A stretch of DNA of 48,756 nucleotides from an uncultured SAR116 cluster alpha proteobacterium (GCA_902615025.1 CACMNV010000007.1:1-48756), one strand, 5' to 3'. Positions 7,915-16,439 are shown, counted from the first letter of the stretch. The notes: generated by a model from the sequence alone, not told the origin. Numbers and translations: made by a program.

Positions 7915-8214
7915 TTACACCGACAGTTTTTCAAATAAAATTGCAAATGACGCACCGTGCATATCTCTATCCAATCTAGAACCTTGAATATTTTTTCTTG
8001 GAAAGCTAAATTTTATTACTTTTAAATTTTCAATATCAAATCTTTTCAAATGATTTCTTTTGATTTTTAAAATATTTGAAACTTCTTCATTTGATATATT
8101 TTTACAAGCATAAAAAAAACTATCCTTATCTTTAAAAAAAAGATCAACTGTCACCCAAAATGGACCAGCATTTTTAGAACGAATATATTTTGTAATTTTA
8201 GATAAAGTTTTCAT
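7915..8214 (-). CDS. DUF4387 family protein (AtuA-associated)
   Basis: The 99-residue protein begins MKTLSKITKYIRSKNAGPFW and contains TVDLFFKD, followed near its end by SRLDRDMHGASFA; this pattern fits the small DUF4387 family. Such genes commonly lie directly downstream of AtuA-type genes, as here, and may form the second part of one enzyme. I chose ATG 8214, one base after the stop of the upstream AtuA-like gene; an extension to 8268 would read back into that gene and lacks family similarity. The biochemical role is unknown. Tight spacing implies co-translation. Confidence 0.8.
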   Translation of the reverse strand: MKTLSKITKYIRSKNAGPFWVTVDLFFKDKDSFFYACKNISNEEVSNILKIKRNHLKRFDIENLKVIKFSFPRKNIQGSRLDRDMHGASFAILFEKLSV

Positions 8215-8215
8215 T

Positions 8216-9571
8216 TTAGATTTTATGAAATTGTAATTGAAAAAAATCCTTTGGATCATCAATTTCAATTACATGATGGAAACAAAATTCAAATAGTGGT
8301 CCTTTATCGATTTCTGGAGGTGAAAATGGAAATGCAAAAGTAGGCATTGGCTCATTTTTTGTTAGTGCTAAATGCAATAAATCAGGATTTAGTAATTTAG
8401 CTGAATCGTTTGCTTTTTCTTGGCTGTTTGCTGTAAAAATTGCCATTACTGCAACTTCATTAATATCAATTGATATTGGCTCTAAATTTCCAAGTGTTGC
8501 ATCTTTACCAATTTTTCTTAATTCTAATTGAACATCAACTAAAATACTATTTTTGATTTTTCTGTAGAAAGAGTTCTTAAGCTTATCTATCCACTTATCA
8601 ATGCTTTCAATATATTTAGGATCTCTAATTAATACGATTGACATCGTTTGAAAGCCAACTAATCTTGCCCCTTCTATTTTAAGTGTGTAAGGTTTTTTGT
8701 TGTACCATTTACTACCTTCTACCCTTACACTGTTTTTTTTATGTTTTTTATATTTAGCATTGCTTACATCTAAATAACCACCCGGCTCTAACAAAATATA
8801 CGGATCTGCATTTTCATAAAGCATATGAGCAAATACAGTTTGCGGGGTGGCTTTAGTATTTTTACACATTGGTGTTATTGTAAAACCATTGTGGTCAAAT
8901 TCTAATAAGACTACTCCAGAGTTTGGGTTGTTTGTTGCAAGAGCACCACATTCTGCAATCTTTGCTCCATGCCATGCGGAGGCTATATTTAAACCATGAT
9001 AGATTGGCAATGACGCAATTATAGCTGTATCTGTCGAGCGACCAGCTATAATTATATCTGCGTTTGTATTTATAGCTTTTTGTATTTGTTCAACACCAGC
9101 AAGAGCAACTATATTAGTACAATTATTTATTATATCTTCATTAATTTTTGGAGCACCTTCTAAAGGTTTAATTTTTCCAGTTTTATATTTTTCCAATACA
9201 AATTTATTAGATAAATCTGTTTTTAAAGTTACAATCTTAATTTTTTCTTTATTTTCTTTTGCAATTTCCTTTGTTATTTTTAACATCCATTCAACAGAAG
9301 TTTTAGTGCCACACGTTCCTGCTGTTCCTATTAACAATGGAACTTTTGCTTTTGCGCGCATTTCCATTAAAATACTCCAATCTCTTTTTGTTGCGCTATA
9401 GGAGTATTTGCTTTCCCCACTTCCTAGATAATATGGACCACTATCAGTTGATCCACCATCAATGGCAATTAAATCTGGTTTCTGTTTAATGCCATTTATT
9501 AAAGCATTTTTATCAAACGGTATTCCTAATGCACCAGCGGGAACAAGAACTTTTATTGTTTTTTTATTCAT
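8216..9571 (-). CDS. AtuA-family protein (acyclic terpene utilisation / DUF1446)
   Basis: The 451-residue protein shows the AtuA signatures: AIDGGSTDSGPYYLGSG near residues 36-52, GTAGTCGT near 82-89, and IIAGRSTDTAIIA near 174-186. AtuA was described in acyclic terpene (citronellol/geraniol) catabolism in Pseudomonas, but its reaction is not settled and many marine relatives sit outside any terpene pathway. None of the other atu genes (such as geranyl-CoA carboxylase) is present here, so the substrate is open. On the minus strand a TATAAT lies 23 bases upstream of the ATG (plus positions 9594-9599), a likely -10. The DUF4387 gene follows immediately. Confidence 0.85.
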   Translation of the reverse strand: MNKKTIKVLVPAGALGIPFDKNALINGIKQKPDLIAIDGGSTDSGPYYLGSGESKYSYSATKRDWSILMEMRAKAKVPLLIGTAGTCGTKTSVEWMLKITKEIAKENKEKIKIVTLKTDLSNKFVLEKYKTGKIKPLEGAPKINEDIINNCTNIVALAGVEQIQKAINTNADIIIAGRSTDTAIIASLPIYHGLNIASAWHGAKIAECGALATNNPNSGVVLLEFDHNGFTITPMCKNTKATPQTVFAHMLYENADPYILLEPGGYLDVSNAKYKKHKKNSVRVEGSKWYNKKPYTLKIEGARLVGFQTMSIVLIRDPKYIESIDKWIDKLKNSFYRKIKNSILVDVQLELRKIGKDATLGNLEPISIDINEVAVMAIFTANSQEKANDSAKLLNPDLLHLALTKNEPMPTFAFPFSPPEIDKGPLFEFCFHHVIEIDDPKDFFQLQFHKI

Positions 9572-9639
9572 AATTTTTTAATTGTTAAGTATAATTATAA
9601 ACTAAGTTAAATTTTTGTAATCTCCTATTCTTATATATT

Positions 9640-9837
9640 ATGAACAATTGGAAAACTGATTTTAAAGTTAAATTTTATTTAGAGTACCATCATACAGATG
9701 GAACAAAAGAAAAGGATTATAATTCTTTAATAGTGCATGCTGAAGACGAAGACGCAGCAAAAAAAATGATCTTAAATCAATATGAAGATTCTAAGTTTTT
9801 GAAAATTGATAAAGTAGAAAAACTTTGGAAATATTAA
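9640..9837 (+). CDS. Small protein of unknown function, first of a four-gene chain
   Basis: I do not recognise this 65-residue protein. It is charged and soluble, with alternating hydrophobic strands (DFKVKFYLEY, then SLIVHAED) followed by a helix (DEDAAKKMILNQY), suggesting a small alpha/beta fold. Its last 13 bases overlap the next gene. It diverges from the AtuA-like gene across a 68-base gap. No signal peptide or metal-binding motif is visible. The opening aromatic and basic pattern loosely resembles that of the third gene in the chain (10093-10383), so the two may be distant relatives. Confidence 0.55.
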   Translation: MNNWKTDFKVKFYLEYHHTDGTKEKDYNSLIVHAEDEDAAKKMILNQYEDSKFLKIDKVEKLWKY

Positions 9838-10106
9838 TTAAACAGAATGATAATAATACATTTGCTGTTTCTATTGAAAGTTCAATAAATTCAAATCACA
9901 TAGTTACACTTAATGATGATATCCATAATGAAATGACAAAGGGCTTTAAATCAAAAGAAGAACTAATCTTTTTTAGTTTTAAATTTTTATTAGAACGTGA
10001 GAATAACACATCAATACTTTCAAATTTTAATTTAGAAATTATTCAAAATTATTTTCCTGAATATAAAAATGAAATACAAAATTGGATAAATCATGAGAAA
10101 GACTAA
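9825..10106 (+). CDS. Small conserved-looking hypothetical protein, second of the chain
   Basis: This 93-residue protein starts at TTG 9825, the only reasonable start before residue 36, and overlaps its neighbours by 13 and 14 bases. It has strands FAVSIESS and NHIVTLND, then KSKEELIFFSFKFLLERE and LEIIQNYFPEY. From memory this looks like a short hypothetical family seen in several bacterial groups (a conserved FLLERE...SIL...YFPEY pattern), but I cannot give it a family name or function. No membrane segment or catalytic motif is visible. The overlaps on both sides support real translation. Confidence 0.6.
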   Translation: MEILIKQNDNNTFAVSIESSINSNHIVTLNDDIHNEMTKGFKSKEELIFFSFKFLLERENNTSILSNFNLEIIQNYFPEYKNEIQNWINHEKD

Positions 10107-10383
10107 GAAGTGGATTGTAAGATTTGAAGTTACTTTTTACGGGGTAGATAAAGAGGGTAAATCATTCAGGGAGATTAAAGAGAATAAAATAAAATTTGAT
10201 GATAATTTTGAAATTAAAAATAAATTGCCGTTTGACAAGAAAGAAAATGTAGAAATTAATTTTCTTTTATGGGTGGATGGAATTCCACCTGAAAAATTAG
10301 TTCCTCTTCCAAGTGATTATCACAGTAAAGATGTAAAATATGGAGAAGAATCAATTGAAGTTTTAGAAGTGAATAGCTATTAG
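10093..10383 (+). CDS. Small protein of unknown function, third of the chain
   Basis: This 96-residue protein begins with a basic stretch (MRKTKKWIVRFEVTFYG) and is predicted mostly beta, with a WVDGIPPEKLVPLP segment near residues 56-69. I do not recognise it. The ATG lies 14 bases inside the preceding gene, and its TAG is followed at once by the ATG of a 33-residue membrane peptide. Its start resembles that of the first gene in the chain. No signal peptide, cysteine or metal site is present. Confidence 0.55.
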   Translation: MRKTKKWIVRFEVTFYGVDKEGKSFREIKENKIKFDDNFEIKNKLPFDKKENVEINFLLWVDGIPPEKLVPLPSDYHSKDVKYGEESIEVLEVNSY

Positions 10384-10485
10384 ATGCAAAAAAGAATTTT
10401 TATAATTATTTTCATTATTATTTGTTTAGGTCTGATGTATGGTAGGTTTTTAGGTCTTCATGAATTATTTAGTTCATCACTATGA
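10384..10485 (+). CDS. 33-residue single-pass membrane peptide, fourth of the chain
   Basis: The ATG at 10384 directly follows the stop of the preceding gene. The frame encodes MQKR, then a strongly hydrophobic run of isoleucine and phenylalanine to about residue 19, then YGRFLGLHELFSSSL and a TGA at 10483-10485. Two basic residues before one membrane helix suggest an N-in small membrane protein. It is too short for statistical support, and I rest the call on exact abutment and the clean helix. It may anchor or regulate the products upstream. Confidence 0.45.
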   Translation: MQKRIFIIIFIIICLGLMYGRFLGLHELFSSSL

Positions 10486-10612
10486 TGATCAAATATACTT
10501 AATCTTAAATTAAAATACCTATGCTTTAGAAAAATTTTATTTTGATTTTAGTTATTTGTGGTTTTAAGTCTATTATGAGTAATAAATAGATTTTAGATTG
10601 AATTTATTTTAA

Positions 10613-11176
10613 ATGAAAAAAATGAAGCTTTTTATATTACTAATTTTTGTTTCAATAATTAATTTTTTTAATTCTATAAATGCTCAAGAATTAAGATTGA
10701 ATGAGATTCATAATCTAAATTCTAAAGTTTTTTTTATGAGACATGCTTTGGCACCTGGAAATGGAGATCCTGAAAACTTTAAATTAGATGATTGTTCTAC
10801 TCAAAGAAATTTGAGTAATGATGGCATCTATCAAGCTAGAAAGATTTCAAATGAATTTAAGAAATATGATATTAAATTCACTAAAGTATATTCAAGTTAT
10901 TGGTGTAGATGTTATGAAACAGTGAAATCAATGGGCTTAAAAAAATACGAACTACATTCTGGCCTTAACTCATTTTACCAAAATCATGCGAATAAAAAGG
11001 AAGTCTTAAGAGATTTAAAAGATTTAATATCTTCCTTAGATAAAAAACAGGGACCTTATTTATTTGTCACTCATTATGTTGTAATTGGTTCTTATACAAA
11101 CATATTTCCAGTTAGTGGAGGGATTGTAGTTCATGATTTAAATTCTCAAGTAAATAATGAGCTAAAATTGTTTTAA
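10613..11176 (+). CDS. Exported histidine phosphatase superfamily protein
   Basis: The 187-residue protein has a signal peptide (basic start, hydrophobic residues 6-22, cleavage near NA-QE) and the histidine phosphatase core. FFMRHALAPG (40-49) holds the phospho-accepting His44, SSYWCRCYET (94-103) holds the substrate arginine, and FVTHYVVIG (151-159) the second His154. Cysteines 61, 98 and 100 could form disulfides in the periplasm. The substrate is unknown; relatives range from phytases to general phosphomonoesterases. ATG 10622 is an alternative start. It follows the small-gene chain after 127 bases with no visible terminator, so cotranscription is possible. Confidence 0.8.
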   Translation: MKKMKLFILLIFVSIINFFNSINAQELRLNEIHNLNSKVFFMRHALAPGNGDPENFKLDDCSTQRNLSNDGIYQARKISNEFKKYDIKFTKVYSSYWCRCYETVKSMGLKKYELHSGLNSFYQNHANKKEVLRDLKDLISSLDKKQGPYLFVTHYVVIGSYTNIFPVSGGIVVHDLNSQVNNELKLF

Positions 11177-11281
11177 TTAATTTTTCCAATGATTGTTATA
11201 TCTTCAATGATATCATTTCCATATTCTAAAAGTATAATAATTTTCTTAAAAAATGAAAAAATATGTATAATTTTAGAAAAT

Positions 11282-11302
11282 TTTTTGTTATTTTAACAAA
11301 AA
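11282..11302. promoter_or_regulatory. Palindrome upstream of the Lrp/AsnC gene (candidate autoregulatory site)
   Basis: TTTTTGTTA (11282-11290) and TAACAAAAA (11294-11302) form a perfect 9-bp inverted repeat around TTT, 34 bases before the regulator start. Lrp/AsnC proteins bind AT-rich imperfect palindromes of similar size and usually control their own gene, so autoregulation is a reasonable inference. Confidence 0.45.
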
Positions 11303-11336
11303 TTAGAAAAATATTCTTTATTTCAAATAATAATAG

Positions 11337-11792
11337 ATGGATAATATTGATAAAAAAATTATATTTATTCTTCAACGTCAAGCAGATCTACCTCTTTCAG
11401 AAATTTCAAAAAGAGTAGGTTTGTCACAAACTCCATGCTGGAATAGAATTAGAAAACTTGAAGAAGATGGAGTTATTGAAAAAAAAGTAACTATAATTAA
11501 CAAAAGAAAAGTTAACTTACCAATAACAGTGTTTTTGATGATTACTGTTAGAAATCATAACTCAGATTGGATGAACAAGTTTAATCAAATTTTAAAAAAA
11601 TATAAAAATATTTTAGAAGCTCATAGGATAACAGGCTCTCAGGCAGATTACATAATTAAAATTGTAGCAGGAAGTATTGAGGAATATGATGAATTTCAAC
11701 AAGTTTTGATTAAAAATATTGAAATTAATTCCATGTCATCTGGTATATCTTTGCAAGAGCTCAAAAGTACAACAATTTTACCTTTAAAATAA
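11337..11792 (+). CDS. Lrp/AsnC family transcriptional regulator
   Basis: The 151-residue protein has the family layout: an N-terminal winged helix-turn-helix (LSEISKRVGLSQTPCWNRIRK, about residues 20-40, then EEDGVIEK) and a C-terminal effector-binding domain from about 65, with HRITGSQADYIIKI near 97-110. Lrp-type regulators form octamers and respond to amino acids or related metabolites. It converges on an amidohydrolase gene with no bases between the two stops. Nearby candidate targets are itself, the amidohydrolase and the EamA transporter. The palindrome at 11282-11302 may be its site. The effector cannot be predicted. Confidence 0.9.
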   Translation: MDNIDKKIIFILQRQADLPLSEISKRVGLSQTPCWNRIRKLEEDGVIEKKVTIINKRKVNLPITVFLMITVRNHNSDWMNKFNQILKKYKNILEAHRITGSQADYIIKIVAGSIEEYDEFQQVLIKNIEINSMSSGISLQELKSTTILPLK

Positions 11793-12686
11793 TTATAAAG
11801 GCTTATAAAATTTTAAAGCATTATTATAAAATATCCTATTTATTTCAGTATTGGTTAAACTACTAATACATTCAAATAATGTTTCTACAATTTGGTCGTA
11901 AGAAGCGCATAAGCTATCCACAGGGAAATTAGAACCAAACATACATCTATCTGCTCCAAATTTATCAATCAAGTAATTTATAATACCTTCATTGTTGTAT
12001 TTGTTCCAGGTTGAATTTGGAACACCAATGCCTGATATTTTAACAATAACATTTGAACATTGGCTGATAATGTTTATTGCACTCCTCCAATTTTTTAGTC
12101 CTTCTTTTGATCTGTCATTTGGGAGCCCTGCATGATTAAGAATAATAAGTGTATGAGGAAAATCATCCGCTAATAATTTAGCTTCTTGAAGATACTTCCA
12201 TGGTATTTGCAAATCAAAATGAAAATTATATTTTGCAAGTTTACTAAAACCTAATCGGAAGGACTCGTCACTCAGTTTTACAATCGGTTTTTGAAAATCA
12301 TCGTAATTAGGTTTTTGTCGAACACTTTTGACAATAGGATGTTTGATATATTCTTTTAATACTAATTCTGAATTTTTTTCATGTAGCCAAATTTGTCCAA
12401 CAGCCCCATTAGGAAAGCCGAAATCCTTATAAATTTTTTCTAGCCAGATTATTTCTCCAATTGGATCTCTACTATCCCATTCAGCTTCCATATGAATTGT
12501 TTTATAAACATTATAATTGCCAGAAACTTCCATGTAGTCGTTAAAAAGAAAATTTTTACAGATTTGTTCGTAATTACCATAACGGAAATTAATTAGTGGT
12601 TTTTCACAAAGCCAAGGATGCTTTTTCATTGATAAATCCCACAAATGATGATGAGAATCTACAATTTTAAATTTCTTTAAGTCCAT
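11793..12686 (-). CDS. Amidohydrolase 2 family protein (TIM-barrel, fuconolactonase-like)
   Basis: The 297-residue protein begins KIVDSHHHLWD (residues 7-17), the metal-binding opening of amidohydrolase 2 / COG3618 lactonases. It continues with HMEAEWD (66-72), SVRQKPN, ILNHAG near 182-187 and MFGSNFPVD near 250-258, which holds the late active-site aspartate. Relatives hydrolyse sugar lactones or decarboxylate aromatic acids, so the substrate cannot be told. The stop abuts that of the Lrp-type gene (convergent), and the start faces the EamA transporter across 52 bases (divergent), suggesting a catabolic unit under that regulator. Confidence 0.85.
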   Translation of the reverse strand: MDLKKFKIVDSHHHLWDLSMKKHPWLCEKPLINFRYGNYEQICKNFLFNDYMEVSGNYNVYKTIHMEAEWDSRDPIGEIIWLEKIYKDFGFPNGAVGQIWLHEKNSELVLKEYIKHPIVKSVRQKPNYDDFQKPIVKLSDESFRLGFSKLAKYNFHFDLQIPWKYLQEAKLLADDFPHTLIILNHAGLPNDRSKEGLKNWRSAINIISQCSNVIVKISGIGVPNSTWNKYNNEGIINYLIDKFGADRCMFGSNFPVDSLCASYDQIVETLFECISSLTNTEINRIFYNNALKFYKPL

Positions 12687-12738
12687 TAATAATATACATT
12701 GTGAATTTAGTAATCAGTCTACATGTAAATTTCAAATT

Positions 12739-13602
12739 ATGAAGAGTGAAATTAAATTAGGTATCATATTAATGATCTTAGCAACATTATGCTTTGGCAT
12801 TATGGATGGTGTTTCGAGATATTTAGCAGAAGAATATAACGTTTTTATCATTAATATGTACAGGAGTTGGGTATTGGTTCTATTTGTTTTAATTTATTCA
12901 ATTAAAAAAGGTGGTGTTAAACAGATCTCTTTTTCGAAAAAACCATTAATTCAAATCATTAGGGGAATTTTATTAATTTCCTGTGTCTGCATTGGTGTAT
13001 ACTCATTTACAGTTCTCGGATTGGTAGCTGCACATACAATTATCGCAATTTATCCACTTTTAGTTCTTCCACTTTCATATTATTTTCTTAATGAAAAAAT
13101 TGGTTGGAGAAGGTGGAGTGCTGTATTCATCGGTTTTTTTGGTATCATGGTTATATTAAATCCGATCTCGATGAGTTTTGACTTTAATATGATATGGCCA
13201 TTAATCCTTGCTTGTTTATTAGCTATTTATTCAATTTTAACTCGTAATATTTCTACTTATGATAATTCTGAAACAAGCTTCTTTTGGGTTGCTATAGTAG
13301 GGGCAGTTGTAATGACAATAATAGGCCCATTTTTTTTCGAATTATTAGTTCTAAAAGATATTCCTTGGTTTTTATTACTTTGCATCTTAAGTACTTGTGG
13401 GCATTTTTTATTTATAAAAGCTCTTGAAACAGCTCAAGCAAGTATTTTACAACCTTTTATTTATTTACAATTATTTTTTGCATCAATTATTGGAATTTTA
13501 GTTTTTAATGATCTGCTAACTTTAAACCTAATTTTTGGTGGAATTCTCATTGTAGGTAGTGGTATATTTGCACTTATAAGAACTCATAATGTTGAAAATT
13601 AA
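12739..13602 (+). CDS. EamA/DMT-superfamily transporter
   Basis: The 287-residue, very hydrophobic protein has about ten membrane segments in two EamA repeats (roughly residues 7-137 and 147-281). The first contains CFGIMDGVSRYLAE and the second ILTRNISTYDN. The family exports or imports amino acids, nucleotide sugars, organic acids and other small metabolites; nothing here sets the substrate. It is divergent from the amidohydrolase and 6 bases upstream of the GNAT gene, with which it is probably cotranscribed. Confidence 0.88.
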   Translation: MKSEIKLGIILMILATLCFGIMDGVSRYLAEEYNVFIINMYRSWVLVLFVLIYSIKKGGVKQISFSKKPLIQIIRGILLISCVCIGVYSFTVLGLVAAHTIIAIYPLLVLPLSYYFLNEKIGWRRWSAVFIGFFGIMVILNPISMSFDFNMIWPLILACLLAIYSILTRNISTYDNSETSFFWVAIVGAVVMTIIGPFFFELLVLKDIPWFLLLCILSTCGHFLFIKALETAQASILQPFIYLQLFFASIIGILVFNDLLTLNLIFGGILIVGSGIFALIRTHNVEN

Positions 13603-13608
13603 TAAATT

Positions 13609-14123
<515 letters not shown>

Positions 14124-14173
14124 ACATTTTTTTTTTATAATAAAATTAAATATCTATCAAGTTATATTAAAAC

Positions 14174-14941
14174 TTAATTTTTAGATATTTCATACATTGC
14201 TACTGAAGCTGCATTTGCTGCATTTAATGAATTACATTTAGGGTTAATACCAATTTTTACCAGTTCATCCACATTTTGTTTTGTTAAATTTCTTAGACCT
14301 TTTCCTTCAGCGCCAATGATTAATGCTATTCGATTATCAGTTTTATCAATTTCCTGAATTTTTATTTTGCCTTCTCCATCTAAACCATAAATAAAAAAAT
14401 TTTGTTTTTTTAAAATTTTTATTTCTTGTACTAAATTTCCAATTTCTAAAATTTGAATTTTGTCAATTTCTCCTGCTGAGGCTTTTATCAAAGAGGGCGT
14501 TTCAATTGGTGAGTTGTTTTTAAGTAGACATACAGCATCAAAATTAAAAGCAAATGCTGATCTTATAATAGATCCTACATTTTGAGGATCAGTTAATTGA
14601 TCTAAAATTAAAATTTTAGTTTTTTTTGAAGACAATTTTTTTAGATATTCAGATAATTTTTTTTTGATTATTTTACTTGAAAATACAACTACGCCTTGAT
14701 GATTATTAGAATTACTAAGATTATTGAGTTCAAATGTTTCTAGTAAAACAATCTTGATATTGACTTTATTGCTAATTACAAAATTATTCCAATAATCAAA
14801 TTTTTTTTCTGTTGTGCAAAGAAGATAACAACTACGATTAGAACTTAGTAATGCTGATTTAGCTGGATGATTTCCATATATGTTAATAGCATTGTTGGGA
14901 ATATTAAATTTATTTAATTTTTTCACTTGTTTAATAGTCAT
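14174..14941 (-). CDS. rlmB: TrmH/SpoU-family RNA 2'-O-ribose methyltransferase, probably RlmB
   Basis: The 255-residue protein has an N-terminal substrate-binding region (YGNHPAKSALL, about 22-32) and the three SpoU knot motifs: DQLTDPQNVGSIIRSA (114-129), IIGAEGKGLRNL (208-219) and NSLNAANAASVAMYE (238-252). They form the trefoil-knot AdoMet site. RlmB methylates G2251 of 23S rRNA; the length and N-terminal domain favour it, but TrmH-type tRNA activity cannot be excluded. It is divergent from the tRNA-Tyr/tuf unit and is followed by tRNA-Thr on the same strand. Confidence 0.85.
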   Translation of the reverse strand: MTIKQVKKLNKFNIPNNAINIYGNHPAKSALLSSNRSCYLLCTTEKKFDYWNNFVISNKVNIKIVLLETFELNNLSNSNNHQGVVVFSSKIIKKKLSEYLKKLSSKKTKILILDQLTDPQNVGSIIRSAFAFNFDAVCLLKNNSPIETPSLIKASAGEIDKIQILEIGNLVQEIKILKKQNFFIYGLDGEGKIKIQEIDKTDNRIALIIGAEGKGLRNLTKQNVDELVKIGINPKCNSLNAANAASVAMYEISKN

Positions 14942-14977
14942 TTTGTATTCAAAATAAGTGGTTTTTTTACTTTATTG

Positions 14978-15004
14978 TTGACATTTGATCAAACCTTTTT
15001 TAAT
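14978..15004 (+). promoter_or_regulatory. Probable sigma-70 promoter for tRNA-Tyr and tuf
   Basis: A consensus -35 TTGACA (14978-14983) is followed after 15 bases by TTTAAT (14999-15004), a 5/6 match to the -10 consensus. A start near 15011 would give a short leader before tRNA-Tyr at 15043. The spacer is shorter than the ideal 17, so the exact -10 is uncertain. The site lies in the 101-base divergent gap with rlmB. Confidence 0.5.
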
Positions 15005-15042
15005 GGCAATATAACATTATGAATGTATTTAGAATTGAAATT

Positions 15043-15128
15043 GGTGGGGTGGCCGAGTGGTTAAAGGCAGCAGACTGTAAATCTGCCCGCGTCAGCGTAC
15101 GTAGGTTCGAATCCTACCCCCACCACCA
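15043..15128 (+). tRNA. tRNA-Tyr (anticodon GUA)
   Basis: This is a class II tRNA with a long variable arm. The acceptor GGTGGGG pairs with CCCCACC, the anticodon stem-loop GCAGA-CTGTAAA-TCTGC gives GUA, and the T-loop is TTCGAAT. The discriminator is A, with CCA encoded at 15126-15128. It begins the tuf transcription unit and must be processed from the common precursor. Confidence 0.97.
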
Positions 15129-15140
15129 TACATTAAATTT

Positions 15141-16367
15141 ATAACAACAAATGAGAGGTTTACAAAATGTCTAAAGAGAAATTTGATCGTAGCAAACCAC
15201 ATGTTAACATTGGTACAATAGGCCATGTTGATCATGGTAAAACAACATTAACAGCTGCTATTACAAAAGTGATGGCTGATGCAGGAAGAGCTGATTTTTC
15301 TGCTTATGATCAGATTGATAAAGCTCCTGAAGAAAGAGAAAGGGGTATTACGATATCTACTGCACACGTTGAATACGAAACTGAAAATAGGCATTATGCT
15401 CACGTAGATTGTCCTGGTCATGCTGATTATGTTAAAAACATGATTACTGGAGCGGCTCAGATGGATGGTGCTATTTTAGTAGTGAATGCTGCTGATGGTC
15501 CTATGCCACAGACAAGAGAACATATATTATTAGCTCGACAAGTTGGTGTTCCTGCTTTGGTCGTTTATTTAAACAAAGTTGATCAGGTTGATGATGCAGA
15601 GCTTTTAGAATTAGTTGAATTAGAAATTAGAGAGTTGTTAACAAGTTATGAATTCCCAGGTGACGATATACCAATTGTTAAAGGCAGTGCTTTAGCCGCT
15701 CTTGAGGGAAGAGATGAAGAGATAGGGGTAAATTCTATAAATGCTTTGATGGCAGAGGTCGATAAATATATACCTCAGCCAGATAGACCAAAAGATCAGC
15801 CTTTTTTAATGCCTATAGAAGATGTATTTTCAATTTCCGGTAGAGGAACAGTTGTAACTGGCCGTATTGAAAGAGGGGTTGTTAAAGTTGGAGAAGAAAT
15901 AGAAATTGTTGGATTAAAAGACACAACAAAAACCACCTGTACTGGTGTTGAGATGTTTAGAAAGCTATTAGATCAAGGTGAAGCTGGAGACAATGTAGGA
16001 GTTCTTTTAAGAGGAACAAAAAGAGAAGAAGTCGAAAGAGGACAAGTTTTATCTGCTCCAGGTTCTATCAAGCCGTTTAAAAAGTTTAAAGCTGAAGCTT
16101 ATGTATTGACTAAGGAAGAAGGTGGAAGACATACACCTTTTTTTAGTAATTACAGACCACAGTTTTACTTTAGAACAACAGATGTTACGGGGTCAGTAGA
16201 ATTACCATCAGGTACAGAAATGGTAATGCCAGGCGATAATATAGCAATGACTGTTGAATTAATACAGCCAATAGCAATGGATGAAGGATTAAGATTTGCA
16301 ATAAGAGAAGGTGGTAGAACTGTGGGCGCAGGTGTTGTGTCGAGCATCGAATCATAATTATTTAGGA
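15141..16367 (+). repeat. Long direct repeat containing tuf, copy 1 of 2
   Basis: This 1,227-base segment recurs at 30890-32116. By direct line-by-line reading the copies differ only at 15295 (T) versus 31044 (C), the silent third base of an Asp codon. The identity covers 26 bases before the ATG and 10 bases after the stop, then ends sharply. This is the pattern of gene conversion between tuf genes. Confidence 0.95.
15167..16357 (+). CDS. tuf: Elongation factor Tu, copy 1
   Basis: EF-Tu delivers aminoacyl-tRNA to the ribosomal A site as a GTP complex. The 396-residue protein has all GTPase motifs: GHVDHGKTT (19-27), DCPGH (about 81-85), NKVD (about 136-139) and SALAALEG for the fifth. Domains 2 and 3 follow, with the C-terminal [16 protein letters not shown] precedes the ATG. 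It is encoded between tRNA-Tyr and tRNA-Trp, a common alphaproteobacterial arrangement, and its product is identical to that of copy 2. Transcription probably starts at the promoter before tRNA-Tyr. Confidence 0.99.
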   Translation: MSKEKFDRSKPHVNIGTIGHVDHGKTTLTAAITKVMADAGRADFSAYDQIDKAPEERERGITISTAHVEYETENRHYAHVDCPGHADYVKNMITGAAQMDGAILVVNAADGPMPQTREHILLARQVGVPALVVYLNKVDQVDDAELLELVELEIRELLTSYEFPGDDIPIVKGSALAALEGRDEEIGVNSINALMAEVDKYIPQPDRPKDQPFLMPIEDVFSISGRGTVVTGRIERGVVKVGEEIEIVGLKDTTKTTCTGVEMFRKLLDQGEAGDNVGVLLRGTKREEVERGQVLSAPGSIKPFKKFKAEAYVLTKEEGGRHTPFFSNYRPQFYFRTTDVTGSVELPSGTEMVMPGDNIAMTVELIQPIAMDEGLRFAIREGGRTVGAGVVSSIES

Positions 16368-16439
16368 GTATAGCTCAATTGGTAGAGCACCGGTCTCCAA
16401 AACCGGGGGCTGGGGGTTCGAGTCCCTCTACTCCTGCCA
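16364..16439 (+). tRNA. tRNA-Trp (anticodon CCA)
   Basis: The acceptor AGGAGTA pairs with TACTCCT, the D-arm is GCTC/GAGC, and the anticodon stem-loop CCGGT-CTCCAAA-ACCGG gives CCA. The T-arm is GGGGG-TTCGAGT-CCCTC, the discriminator is G, and CCA is encoded at 16437-16439. It starts 6 bases after the tuf stop, so it is released from the tuf transcript. A T-rich run follows it. Confidence 0.97.

Noticed and set aside
8215-8268. N-terminal extension of the DUF4387 gene to ATG 8268
   Set aside because: The extra 18 residues lie within the AtuA-like coding sequence and do not resemble the family, whose members begin near MKTLS.
11206-11217. AATGATATCATT palindrome between the phosphatase and Lrp genes as a terminator or operator
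   Set aside because: It has no loop and no T-tract for termination; as an operator it is farther from the gene and weaker than the 11282-11302 site.
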